64,000 nt of DNA from Colius striatus. Taxonomy: Eukaryota > Chordata > Aves > Coliiformes > Coliidae. How positions within the stretch are numbered: the stretch's first letter is position 1; the number at the start of each line of letters is the position of its first letter. Below, piece after piece: positions 12,465 to 25,100 of the stretch. The notes under the pieces were generated by a model. That model saw only the letters and a program-made list of their open reading frames with translations, was not told the DNA's origin and ran no database searches. The stretch is taken from positions 3,031,001 through 3,095,000 of the forward strand of contig NC_084769.1 in NCBI RefSeq assembly GCF_028858725.1, in the 5' to 3' direction. Both the position numbers and the translations under genes were made by a program.

Positions 12465-14966
12465 CTTAAAAGCCTAGCAAAAATAATGAAATCTAGAAAA
12501 GCACAAGGTGTTAGTTGCTGAGGAAGTGAAGCTGCTATTCCTGCTCATAGACTTTCCAAACAGGAAAAAATGGAGACGTTTGTCTTAATTTTCAGGTTGC
12601 CTGCAGTACCCTGAGGAAGAAGAAAAACCCACCCCAAACTGTTACAATTCCTTTCTGCTGTTGCTTTTTCATTCAGTGAGGTTTCAAGCAGAAGCAACGA
12701 TTCTGTTTGTATTTCTGGTTAATCTACTTTGCATTGGCTCACATTTTGAAGGTTATCTTTAAAAAAATCAAAGAGTTCAAAATTGATCTTCTCAAGCTAA
12801 TATGTGCTCCTTCAGGGATGGGGTTTATGCTTGTGAGAATTTCCACTGTTTGGAAACAGGGAACGAGCAAGTACTGCTGTTGAATCCACAGAGCTCCTAC
12901 TCACCTCTTGTCCCTGCTTCCCTTCCCCTATTTTTTGTATCTTGTGTAAAAGACAACACTGGCATCTCAATATAGTTGAGACAATATGAATTTTAACATT
13001 AGCAGTGTTTTGTATTCTTTTTGTTATATAAAGTATCATTTGCATAATGTTTGATTAAACCCAGGACTACAAAAAAAGAATCCAGATTTTTCCCCTTTCC
13101 AATATTCTACAAAATTATTCCTCTACTGGCACATCTAGATAATTCATGAAAACTTACAGTCAATTTATTCCATGTGACAACAGTAAACAAATTAATGTGG
13201 AATTTAATTGCCTTTGTCTCTTCAGCTCAGAATTGCCTTTTAGTGATATTTATCTGAAATTATGATCTACAAGGAAAATAAATTGTAATTGAGCTTATAA
13301 AATTGACAATGTTTAGAAGCTGACAAGTGTCACAATTATTAATCTGGATTTTATTTCTCGGGGAGGAAAAATACTTGATCAAATATTTCTCCAAAGAAGG
13401 CTGGTTTTATGCTGTCTCATGTTTCCTGCAGTATTGTACTTGCATACATTTTTTTCCACACTTATTTATTTATTTACTGCATTTGTAGAAACTGTTCTTC
13501 CTCTTTCTTCCAAAGCATAACCACAAACTCTTTTTCAAACAGCCTTTTTCCTAGTGAAATACAAAACAATCAAGTAACACCTGATCCGTAACTGCCACTG
13601 AAAACAACGAACAAAACAACTGAAGTAAAAAGAAACGAACCCACAAGCCTTAATCATTATTATATAATGCATACTGCCTCAGCATTATTAGTACAAATCA
13701 TTAAAGAATCCTAAAGACAAACATTAGAGTAACAAAACTAACAATAACTCATCTGGCTTGCATGATCTAAAATAAAGTTTGGATGGTGGTAAGTTGAGAA
13801 ATCGTGACAATGTGAGCTGACAACATGAAAGACCTGTACATTTTCCAAATTCCTATCTGTTTAAAACACATCTTACTGCTATACTGAGTTACATACAAAC
13901 CCTCCCATCCAGGTATAAAACATCTCTGCTCAGATATTTCCACTATGAAGGAGCTTTAGTAGAAAAAAAAAAATAGACAGTAAAAATTGTATGTCTAAAC
14001 TGAAGACAGAAATATAGAATGAATGCCCTGAACATGAGAGAGTCAGGGTTTAGATGATGGTTTTTACCTGAAGGTCTTCCCTTCCTACTTGCTTATTTAG
14101 AGATTTGCAGCAACAGAAATGCATTTGAATCTGGAAGGGAAAGTTTATTTTCTTTAAGGAAAAAAAAACCCCAAGCCTGCAGACTGGAGGATGGGAAAGG
14201 AAGTAGGCAAAAAGAAGATGTTTGGATATTTGCCACTGTGCATATGAATGGACTTCAGTAGAAGTTATTTTTTGCCTAGAAATGGTTTTGGTGTGTTTTT
14301 TTCTTTCTTTTTAGAACATAATTACCATAGCCTAGAATTACACGTGGGCATGAGAAATGTATTCTTAGGCTTGGACTTGCCCCCAGAGAAGTCCACGCAG
14401 GGATCTAATGATTCTGACCACACAGAACAGGACAGATCAAGCTTTCAGAGCAATTCACCTATGCTAAGATAATGGTATAACTGACATTTTGTATTTAAAT
14501 ATTTGATAAACATACACATGTTAATGCTCCAGTTTCCTAAAACCAGGAAAGTGCTATTTCTTCTACTTGCTAAACACAGGAAGAATCACAGTAATAAACT
14601 CCTGGCGTTACCCGGTGAAGCAGCTCTGATCTAATGCTCTGGCTTCAGATTTATTCTCCATTCTTTAGGGTGGAGAAGGAGAAAGAGGGAAGACTTGCTG
14701 GGTAGAGGAAATAAAACTTCAGGTATGCCTACACTGCAAACACAAGGGTGTAACTGCAGACAGACAGAAAGACATGACCTAGTTTTAAATCTCACTAGGT
14801 TGGGTACAAATAGCAACAAAAAAGGGAGCAGCAAAAGCGCCCGTGAGAGTGGCTAGAGCATGTTGAAGCCTGTTCTGCTGCTGGTTTACTTCTTTTTGTT
14901 CCCAAGCTAGTTGGAGTATGCCTAAATATGCTGCAATCACACCTTGGAGGCCCACAGCTGAACAGA
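12465..14966. other. Non-coding stretch with AT-rich, conserved-looking block
   Basis: There is no gene. The block at about 13,130-13,350 is rich in homeodomain-type TAATT cores and free of repeats, and looks like a candidate conserved non-coding element. This is a visual judgement only. Confidence 0.4.
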
Positions 14967-15244
14967 GAATAACAGAATTGTTCAGGTTGGAAAAGACTTT
15001 TGAGTCCAGCTATTAACCCAGCACTGCCACATCCACTGGACTACGTCCCTCAGTGACACATCTACTCAGCTTTTAAATATCTCCAGGGATGGTGACTCAG
15101 TTATGTCCCTGGGCAGCCTGAGCCACCTCTTGACAATCCTTTTGGTGAATCTTTTTTCTTAATATCTAATCTAAACCTCCCCTGGTGCAATTTGGGACCA
15201 TTTCCTGTTGTCCTGTCACTTGTAACTTGGAGATGTGTTAACTG
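14967..15244 (-). mobile_element. CR1 fragment (antisense)
   Basis: Plus-strand reading gives 'gttcaggttggaaaagactt', 'cccagcactgccacatccac', 'aatatctccagggatggtga' and 'ctaatctaaacctcccctgg', the reverse complement of a CR1 3' half including the ORF2 tail. It is old and diverged. Confidence 0.9.
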
Positions 15245-15263
15245 CCTCTTCTCCCAATACATG

Positions 15264-15314
15264 ATCACAGAACGGTAGGGGTGGGAAGGACCTCTAAAGA
15301 TCATCTAAGTCCAG
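15264..15314 (-). mobile_element. CR1 3' tail (antisense, very short)
   Basis: The sequence 'atcacagaacggtaggggtg' followed by 'gacctctaaagatcatct' is the reverse complement of a CR1 terminus. Only about 50 bases remain. Confidence 0.8.
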
Positions 15315-15322
15315 TGGATCAT

Positions 15323-15471
15323 CACCACTGGAGGGGTTTCAGAGACACGTGGATGTTGCACTTAGGGAAATGGTCTAGCGGTTGATAGGGCTGGGACAAA
15401 GGCTGGACTCGGTGAGCTTAAAAGTCTCTTCCAACTGAAACCATCCTAAGATTCTGTGATTCTCTGATTCT
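15323..15471 (+). mobile_element. CR1 3' tail (sense), abutting an antisense tail
   Basis: The sequence runs 'ggaggggtttcagagacacg', 'ggatgttgcacttagggaaa' and 'ggactcggtgagcttaaaag', with a tail of repeated attctgtgattct units. It starts within about 10 bases of the antisense tail on its left, giving a back-to-back CR1 pair. Confidence 0.88.
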
Positions 15472-16031
15472 AAGCTATGCCCTTCCAAGCTAGCATTCAG
15501 CTTATAAAGTCACTTGAGCACATGGCTGAAACACAGGAGTTCTGACTCCTAAAGGCTCGTGTCAGAGCTTTTCCCTTTCTGTTTCCTTTTGAGATGTGAC
15601 TCTGCTCTCCATGAGCTAGCATGAGCACTGACACAAGCAAAAAGTTAACTGGCAGCTTTTTTATGTTCTTCTCTCCCATCCCCAGCAGCGATCCCACACA
15701 TGAAACATGTAATTGCTGTCTTCTACAGATGAATTGTGTACTGACAAACATTGAAGAGTGCCAAGATGCTTAAGCCCTTTCCTTAAGTATTAGTACAATG
15801 TTAAAGTTTCTGGGCCAGGAAAGTCAAACAACTAAGAAGGAAAGGCAACATGGGAAGGAGAAGCTCTCTCTCCCTTCAAACTTTGGTAAGTTCATAGAGA
15901 TGACTTGTGTGATAGATGAACAGAGAACTGCCATGTTAGCAAGCCAGCCATACAGACTAGGGGAACACGCCTGTTTTCAAGTAAATGCTTCATAATAAAA
16001 ACAGCACCTATCCTTGTCCATAGGGGCTGAA
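15472..16031. other. Non-coding spacer between CR1 copies
   Basis: I see no gene, RNA or repeat in this 560-base AT-rich interval. Confidence 0.4.
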
Positions 16032-16166
16032 GAATCACAGAATTGTTTCTGTCAGAAAAGACCTTGAAGATAGAGTCCAACCGTTCCCCCGGCACTGTCA
16101 CGGTCACTACTAAACCTCAGCCCCACAGCTCCGTGGCTTGTAAATATCTCCAGGGATAGGGACACA
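16032..16166 (-). mobile_element. CR1 fragment (antisense)
   Basis: The plus strand reads 'gaatcacagaattgtttctg', 'cggcactgtcacggtcacta' and 'aatatctccagggataggga', the reverse complement of a CR1 3' region. It is old and diverged. Confidence 0.85.
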
Positions 16167-19100
16167 AGTACTTGCAGTAGCAAGACATAAGTACACATGA
16201 TTCCAGTAACAATGGCACTTATTCATTTGAGATTCTAACAAGACAGCTCTAGGTAAATAAGTGATCCAGAGGAATTTTTGTAAGCCGTTAGAAAAACCCC
16301 AGAAGGTGGATCAATGAGGATTACTTCATTAACACGTCTGAATTGAACTGAAAAAGAAAGGAAATGAACAACCAAAGAGTAATATCCCTCCAACCTGCTC
16401 CATCCATCCCTCCATCACTTCCAAGAGGAACCTGCTCAGGTGTACTTCATCTCCACAGAAGCTGCACTTAGAAGAAGTCTCTACTCAGACCCTTATCCAG
16501 TGGTTTGTTTCCAGCTTATCAAGGAACCACAGCATGGCACCAAGTAACTACCTTTTAGTTTTTTAATTAGAAATATAGCTATGGTTAAGAATCAGATTCC
16601 ACCAGGTAATAAAAAAGCAGCCACCACACCTTCATTTTCAGAGAGGTTCCAGCACAAAACTTCTCTGTGTTTACGAACTCCTCTTCCAGATACACTTGCA
16701 ATGCCTGTTTCCTTTCCAAATTACTGGGTCTTTATGACAAATTCATATTTGTACGTTACAGAGCACTGTACACAGCTAGTAACTGAAAAGCTTGGCCAGG
16801 ACCTAAGTGTTTCATGTTTGTAATTCAAGTTTTCCTCTGAAGTCAGACATTCATTCTCCTCTGCATTTTCTTAGAACAGGCAATAGCAACCTTCTACCAC
16901 TTAAAATCTCCACACAATGATTTTGCTGTTTCTGAACAGTACTACTCTCTGTAGTTATTTTTTAAACTGTGGGTGGGGACCCAGCCATCGTTTCGTACAT
17001 GCATTCTGATTTAACAACACTTTTCCCTAACATTTCTTTTGCAGAAAGGACCTTTGGTTTAAGAAGGAAAAGTTCCAAACTGAGACAACGTGCTTTAATG
17101 CCAGAGAAACTTCCTGCACTGTATGGGAAAACAAGCAACAATCTCCCATCTCTAAATACCCACACATAAAAGAAGAAAATGCGATACTATCACTCATCTC
17201 CTGCATGACTGGGACAATACAGACACACTCCAACTTGAGCACTGAAGCCTGGGAGGTCTTTGGGTGACCCTGGTGAGGTCTGTCATCCTGGATACATGCT
17301 AACACAGCAGGTCCTTCTAGGCCCAGAGCAGCCTGGTTCAGAGGCAGCCTGGGGCATCTTCTTTGCACCATACTCAGTGGTGAGACATGCCCAAAGTATT
17401 GACTGTCTTCTGGAATGGATGTCTGAGGACATCTGGGAATAGAGGGCAGCTACAGGGAGAAGGACTAAACTTCATCTACTTAGTACTCTAGCTACTAACC
17501 CCAAGTTTAGCCAGTGAGGTTTCATTGCAAACTTACTGCTAACAATGCCAGCTAGTTCAGAAGAAGCACAAATCACTTCTCAGTATGGGTACTATGGCAT
17601 TTGCAGAACACAACTGTACTATGAAACATTCCTAAAAGGTGCCTTGAAATGCTAGGTAAGGACAATCCACTTGCCCTTCTTCCTAGTGTCCAAAACCAGC
17701 TGCAAAAACCCACAAGTTTTTAGAAGCAGATTTGTGGGTTTTTTCTGTGGGGAAAGGATAAGCATTATTTCTCCGAAATCGTGTTTACAGATGAACTTAA
17801 ACATACACAGCCAAGTGGTGTGTTGATCTCTGCCTTCATACACTAAGGTTTAATGAAACATTTTACATCAACTTTTGAGGAAAATGAAAGCAAAACGTGA
17901 CATTTACCTTACTCATTCCATTATACTTCTGCATTTACTATACCGTGTGTTATATTATGAAGGAGCAAAGCAGCCCCAGAAGATAGCATACCAAGAGCAG
18001 ACAGCACACATACCAAATACCGTCATAGTTTGCTGCAAGAACAACTTTCAACCGTCCAGAGCTTCCTTGCAAGCAATTGCTCACCTCCACAGCAAGAATC
18101 AGCTCAAATTACTGCAACAGTGAGCCACTAACAGTTGCTTCACTTCAGTTATGATACTCAGGTTTGCCCCAGTAAGCATAAACTTACAGCAAAAGCAGAG
18201 CTCAGAGTAGTTTGATAGGCAGATGATGAATTTTGCTTGATTGTTGTTGAATCCTCATTTAGAATGCACAAATAGTTTTGCAGAGGTGTTTTGCCCCAGA
18301 CTTCATATCATCAATAGGTAAAATAAAAGCACATACAAACACATGGTTTGGATTAACGATTTTTGCACAAATGGGGGGGGCGGGGGGGGTGTAATTTGAT
18401 ACATTAAATACTCCTACAATTCCTACAATGGCCAAGATGTGCCATCTTTCCTATCTCCTCAGTATTCCCCTAATCTTCTGATGCTGAGAACCAGCACTGC
18501 TTAAACTTATCTTTTCACCATTTTGCATGATCTACATGAATCAGCTGACAACAACTGTCTATTCTGCAGACAAACATCGAGGAAAAAACGTAGAAGAGCT
18601 GGTAAGAGTAAAGATGAGTCCATAACTTTGGGAGAAACTATCAGAAAAATGTATTTGTTTACTTCAATCGTGAACACAGGCACTGAATGATCGTACTGCT
18701 GCACAACCTCAGATATGTTTCTAGAGACTGAAGAGCCTCTTCTGGGGGGAAATGACAAGGCTGGGTATTCCTCCTCTTCCCATCTACTACAGGGAGTTTG
18801 AAAGGTTCCTCCCTGATTTCTAAATATAGACCTCATGATCAGATTCTGCATGATAGGTTTATGAACAGGAGCAGTACGATTTCAGACTGGAATAGCAAAA
18901 CAAAACACAGAACAAGTCACAGTACTCCTCCGAGTCATCTTTAAGGTCACCACCCGTGGGGACACAACTGAAGAGAATATGAGTCAGTGAGCCTAAAAAA
19001 CAACCAGACGAGAAGCAGCCAGACCTGCAGTGGAGCAAGTGGCAGTTGTAATCTTTATTATGGTGGGGTAAAATAGGGGAAGTGACTACCAGTTTTTAAA

Positions 19101-22100
19101 CCATAATGCTACAGTTATGGGGGGGTATTACAAGTAACAAGCTGGATGTTTTTATCTGCAAAGATATCAGCAATACAATTTTCCTTTAGCAACTCAAAAC
19201 AAGAGATGGACTCAAAACAAGGGCAAATATGTAACAATCAGTTGATTTTGTGAAGTCTGAATTTATTAAAAACCCTTAGAAAACAAAATCCCAAAACACC
19301 CAACCCCCAAACTAGATTTACAGGTCTGGCAAGTATTTCTGCATATTTCTGTGAACTTCCACGCTCCTTGTAACTCTATCACACCGGTAACTGAACAGTG
19401 CTATATAGTTATTAACATCAGAGGAGCGTCTCAGTTGCTCTCAGTATGTCCTGTCCTCGAATTAAGCAAAGGAGGGCTCAGAAAGCAACTGTATTTGGGC
19501 TCCTCACCAGGCTTGGGGAGCTTCAGCAGGGAGGATGATTTCTGCTGGCAAACCTGGAGTCCTAGTTCAGCATCCTGCTACCATTACTTTTGCTCCTTTC
19601 TGTCAGACTCAGTGGAATTCCTTAGCAGAGCAGCCCACCAACCCTTTGTAATCCCCCAATAAACAGTTCAATCATTAACAGTGCTAACAGCCTGTGTACC
19701 ACACAACAAATCATTTATGACCCTCCTTTTCGCCTTCCCTCACTGGCAGTGGCTTTTCACCTTTTCTGCTTCTGTTGGTGTCTTAGTTCAGTGGAATTCT
19801 TTGTTCATTTATTCCTTCTGTTGGGGGTGGGGAAGAATCAGAGTATTTTTCTGTTAGGAGACAAAATGAATCCTTTTGTTCTACTCAGATTGATATTTTA
19901 TAGATTTGGTGTGCTCTCCCTTCCGTATTTATTCTGGCCTTATAATCCAAAACGGTCAGAGGACAAACACTCCTTCTCAAGAAGCTCCCCAACCCCTCTG
20001 GTAAAAATTTAAGATACCACTTACTCAAAGAGAGAAAATAAGGTCTAACTTCGTAGATTATATCATTGATCCTTTGATCTGTGCTAGAAAAGACACAGAA
20101 TATATAAATCCAGTCAAAGTCTAAATGCAGAAGTCAGTATTCTGGATTCCTTGTAGAATCTCTCCAAGGACAACTTCACATCCATTTTTGGTTTATTTCA
20201 TTGTTCTAACTATGAACACAGCAGTGGGCAAGGAACCAGAACACCTTCCCGTGTACTTTTGCTAAGTTTAATGTCTTGGTACTTTTTAAATTGTTTGGGT
20301 TTTTTTGGTTTTGTTTTTTAAATACAAAGTCATTTTAAGTTCTGGAAGAGCAATCAGGAAACTGCACCCATCCCACATTGTTATTGAGGAGTCTAAGGGT
20401 TTGGAATACCAGAATGTTAAAATATCCAAACACAAAGACTATGAAAGACAACAGTACATTCTCCTTACCACCACATCAGGTTTTCTCACATCTTCATGCA
20501 AGGCAAAGACATGAAGGTAAAGCAGTGTGCCTTGCTCACCTGGACCTAGCCCACACGTGGGCAGTTGTTCCCATTTGAAATGTGCCTGTGTGCAGCAGCA
20601 TCCTCTGTCCACTTCAGATTAAAACAATAACACACATACTTTCTGTGGTGCAGAGCACAACATGACACAGCAACAAGGATCGCCCTGCCTTAGCAGCATT
20701 CAAATGGCAAGTTTTTAGCTTCAGTATGAAGTGCACATCATGCCATAACTGCTGGGTTTGTAACTGAAGCATGGTCGTACCAGGGACTCTGTGGTAGTCA
20801 CTGAGTGTAAAGAGGGCAAAATCTTCTGAAACAGCATTGGAATATTGCTCTTAGAAATCACATTGTTCTGAAAGTATAGGCCTACCATTGACTAAATAAA
20901 TCAATGGCAGGTCTTCCCAGCTGTGAGAAGTTGTACACTTTGCCAAGACAACCATGTAATATTTGTTCCTGGAAGAGAGTTAACACAGCTAACTGAGTCC
21001 TCTGTTACCAGCCAGTAATCTTCACAGGTGAAATTTCATGAACAGATATGAACATGAGTAATCCAGGCAAGGTCATCCTCTGCAAGACCAGCTCTCACTT
21101 GATACACTTGTTCTATTTGTCATTACACTGCTCAATAAACTGTGTATTGAATGTAACATATTTAATGAGCATCCCCATTGAGTGCAGAAATGACAAGACC
21201 CCAAAACATAAGGTCTGATTTCCAAACTATTGCAGTCTGGATAATGTTCATCTGCTTTCATGATGTCATAATTCTCATTTCCCTGTCTAGGCACAGGACA
21301 AATGACATAGTCTCAGAGAAGCTCCACATATGCCTGACTGACTTGATAAAAAGTTCTCTCACTATTCATGTATGCTTTCATTTCAACTGCCTTGCATCAG
21401 AAGTCAGCTACAGAACCCAGAGCCCTCCAGCCCACCATTAACTGACTCTGAGAGGAGCCAGTGCCTCCTAACAGTCAGAAGGGATTGGTGGAAGGCTCCC
21501 TGTGACTCTCTCAAAACGTCAGGTCATCTCTTGAGCAGGTGCAGTCCATTCCACAGTGGCAGAAGGCGGTTTGGAAGGGGCTGGGAAAAGGCAGAAATGA
21601 AGAATAGAACTGAATGAGCTGTACCTTATCTTAAAGCAGGTGATGGCAAACATTCGTGCAAGAGGGCCTGAGGACGACAAACATCATCTTTCACAGTGTA
21701 ATAATTCAGTGGCTGGCTACAGCAGTTAGGACTTGAGAAAGTTAGCAACAATAAAGTGCAAATGCAAGATACAGCCATACACACCTGGGTTACAGGCAGC
21801 ACTGCTTAAAGCGTTGGGCTCTGCCAGCAGGTTCCAGATATGTTGCCACTGCTCTAAGTTTCTAGATATGCTGATATCAACCCTTGTTACCAGAGAGGGT
21901 CGGTACCTGCCAAGCACCTAGCCAGGCCGAGCCCATGCACCTAAAGTTATGAGCAATTTTCTGTGAGAATGGTATCTGAGTAAAGGATTATGCTCACAGT
22001 ATGTGCAAGTCTAACACAAGTCTGAACTGGCAAGGACACGACTGATCTTACATACTTGACAGCTTCAGCACAGCTTACTGGGCTCCACCTGCCCCACTCC

Positions 22101-25100
22101 AAACACACACACCCCAGGTTGTCTCCTGTACGTTCCTGAAGCATTACCAATTCACAGGGCTGGGAGGACACCTAAGACTTGTTGTTTTTATATGTTGATG
22201 TCCTTTTGACAAATTCACTGCTGGAGACACAGTAAAATCCAGCTCAGAAATCTCAGTGGGGTGCAAAGCACAACGCCAGTGCCCCAGTACAAATGCCTAA
22301 ATGCCCAACTCACCTGCCAAAGAGAACAGAATTGACAGGTTATGACATGAGTCTTTTGGCCAAATGACCCATAGCTAATTCTATTAATACTGCCCATGCC
22401 CTGAAGAGGGGACAAGTCTCAGTAAAACATACATGGTTGTGGAAAGGAGCATGGAGAGAGGAAACACCACCAAAACCCAGAGGCGTGTGAGTGTCAAATT
22501 GCTCCAGTTGCTTTCATTTCTCCTTAATGATAATTTCATTCCAAAAACCAAAAAGCCAAAAGCCAATTAAAATGTCTATTTCAAGACACCAGCATTCACT
22601 CTTTAATCTGTGCACTCAAAATCTTCTCAACAACTGCAGAGCAAGAAGACATCTAAAGCAAAGTCAGTTCTGAAATAAGCTAACATCTCCATTTTCCTCC
22701 ATGCTGGTAGCTCAGTGTTCCCTTCACATCCTGTCCTTCCTTACCTACTGTTGGTTGAAGCTCTTCCAGGTTTCTCAGATGCTGACACAGGAACCTCTTT
22801 GAGCAGACTGAACTACTTCCTTTTCTCCTTGAAAAGATTTAATAACCTGCAACTTTCTTCTGTGCCCTACTTGTGGTCTATTGTTTTCTTCCTCCTTGTA
22901 TAGAATCTGCTGAAATAAAATTTTATAGAGTGTCAATTCAACAAAGGAAAAACTATAAAGTTCACTCTGACAGCTCCCTTTTGCAAAAAAATTAATCAAG
23001 AAAGAAAGAAGTGGAAAAAAAAATCCTTTGCCCTTGAAAAGATGAATTTAATAACCTTAGGTATTCTATAGCTGTATTTACAAAAAAAGGTTTTGGACAC
23101 TAAACAAAGTCTCTATAGAAATGAGGAAAAGGTTTTGCCCAAGTCATAAACTTCTTTCTTTCCACTGCATAGAGGAAAACACGCTACACTTTACAACTAA
23201 ACATAAGCTCACCACTCTGAGAGGTTCGAGTTCCAGCCATCTCCAAGGGAAGCAAAGCTGTGAGATGACACCGCCAGATGAAGCAGCACATAAACACATA
23301 AACATACTCTCTTCAAATTTAGGTGAGCAGTTACCATTACAGAAGGATTGTTCTGTCCAGACATTGGTTGAAAGTTTTCTTACTGAAAACACATTATAAA
23401 CATTTAAGATTATAATAATAGCACCAAATTACAGTGCATAATACTAGAAAAAGTAAATAAAAGAAATTTACTAGATGATAGAATGTAGAAAAGGCATTCT
23501 GCTTTAAAATACAGCATAAAATAACAGTCACGGTAAAAGTAATGTAAGGTTATAAATGAAAATGAGGCCAGCACTCTTAAATACTTAACATCTCCATGTA
23601 TTTCCCATTTAATATCTCCTACTGTAATATTGCAGGACTTTATTTTCTTCACTTTTATCTAAAATAATTATGTCTGATTTTAAGATTTTGGATAAGAATG
23701 AAAAAACCCATAAGACAGATTATCAGAGCCCAATCCTGCTGCTGAGCATGTCATTATATTTCATGCAGAACGGGTATTTTCACTTGGTTAGATTCCCTTC
23801 CAGCCTGTCTGAAATCAAACAATCCATCAATCTGGGTATTTCTACAGAAAAATCTAAATTAAAAAAAACAAGATCCTCTCAAATGTGGTTTTCAGACTTA
23901 AAGTAAATATTTATTTATAGTATTTATTTCTTTCATCAAATGCTGAATCATGGGGAAAATGTCTCACTCATCACTGGTTTGCAGGTAATTTTATTTCAGC
24001 TGATAGAATAAATCCCTTTTTCTTGTTTTTGGCAAAACTGTATCAGAATATTTACTTGAAACAACGTTGTACAGCTGTTGCAGTTGAGAGAAAAACATAC
24101 CTTTAAATATTTGGGGGTTTGGTGGTTTTTTTTTTTTTTTAGCTTTTTTGCTTTATTTTTAAAGTCTTGAATAGAAAAAAAAAGAAGGAAAAAATCAGTT
24201 CTTTTCTTGTACAAGCAAAGATATACCCTTGTAGCCAAGCTTAAGAAGCTAACATAGCTCAGTATCAGCAATTTGAATTTAAGCTCTGCAACAATTTCAT
24301 TGTAAGTCTCTTCTACTGTTCATAATAAATTAGCACTTTCCTTTTTTGATTCTTTATTGAACTGTGTAAAATCATCTCCCTGTATTAGGTCCACAATAAT
24401 TTTCACAGAAGTCAATGGAAAAAAAAAAAAAGAATCCCTCATTATTACTATTATTCTATATTACAGTAATTCCAAGGCTCCAGTTATGACTGACAAATAC
24501 AGAAAAAACACTGTCCAGAAGTGGCATATAAAGTAATGCAGTCCATCATTGAATTCAAATGGACCAGAGGATAACTCTGAACATTCAGACTGTTTTCTGC
24601 CTACAAAATCAACACATCTGGTTCCTACTTCTGCTCAGGTTCCTCAAAAAACTGTGTTCCCATTTCTGTTGAAATACTTAAGCACTCAAAATACATAGAA
24701 TCCCATGTTATTCAAGAGATACTCCTTTCTTCACTAAGGTATCCTGAATTTATTTCCTGTGCCATGGTCATTTCAGACCAAGGTCTCAAAACCAGAAACT
24801 GCTACATCATATTAAAGCTTCTGTTCACTAAAAGAAAAAAAAAAGCAAAGCTTTTTTGTCTGTATTCAATGGAAGAATGTGTTTGCCCCTGTGTATGCAA
24901 GCCTGGCAAGATTTATCTGAAAAGGAAGATGTGAGCAATTTAAGAAATAATTGTATTATTTCTATTAACTATAAAACACACACTTCTGGTTTTGTGGAAT
25001 AAATTCATAGCCTGAAAACTCTGAAGAGTCAAAACAAAGAAGTTAAATTCTCTACCAGAATGCATTTGCTCAAGTGTAAAGCTAACAAATGCTAACATTT

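Noticed and set aside
18373..18389. G8-C-G8 run as a possible regulatory G-quadruplex
   Set aside because: A single short run in AT-rich intron with no accompanying motifs; recorded as composition only.
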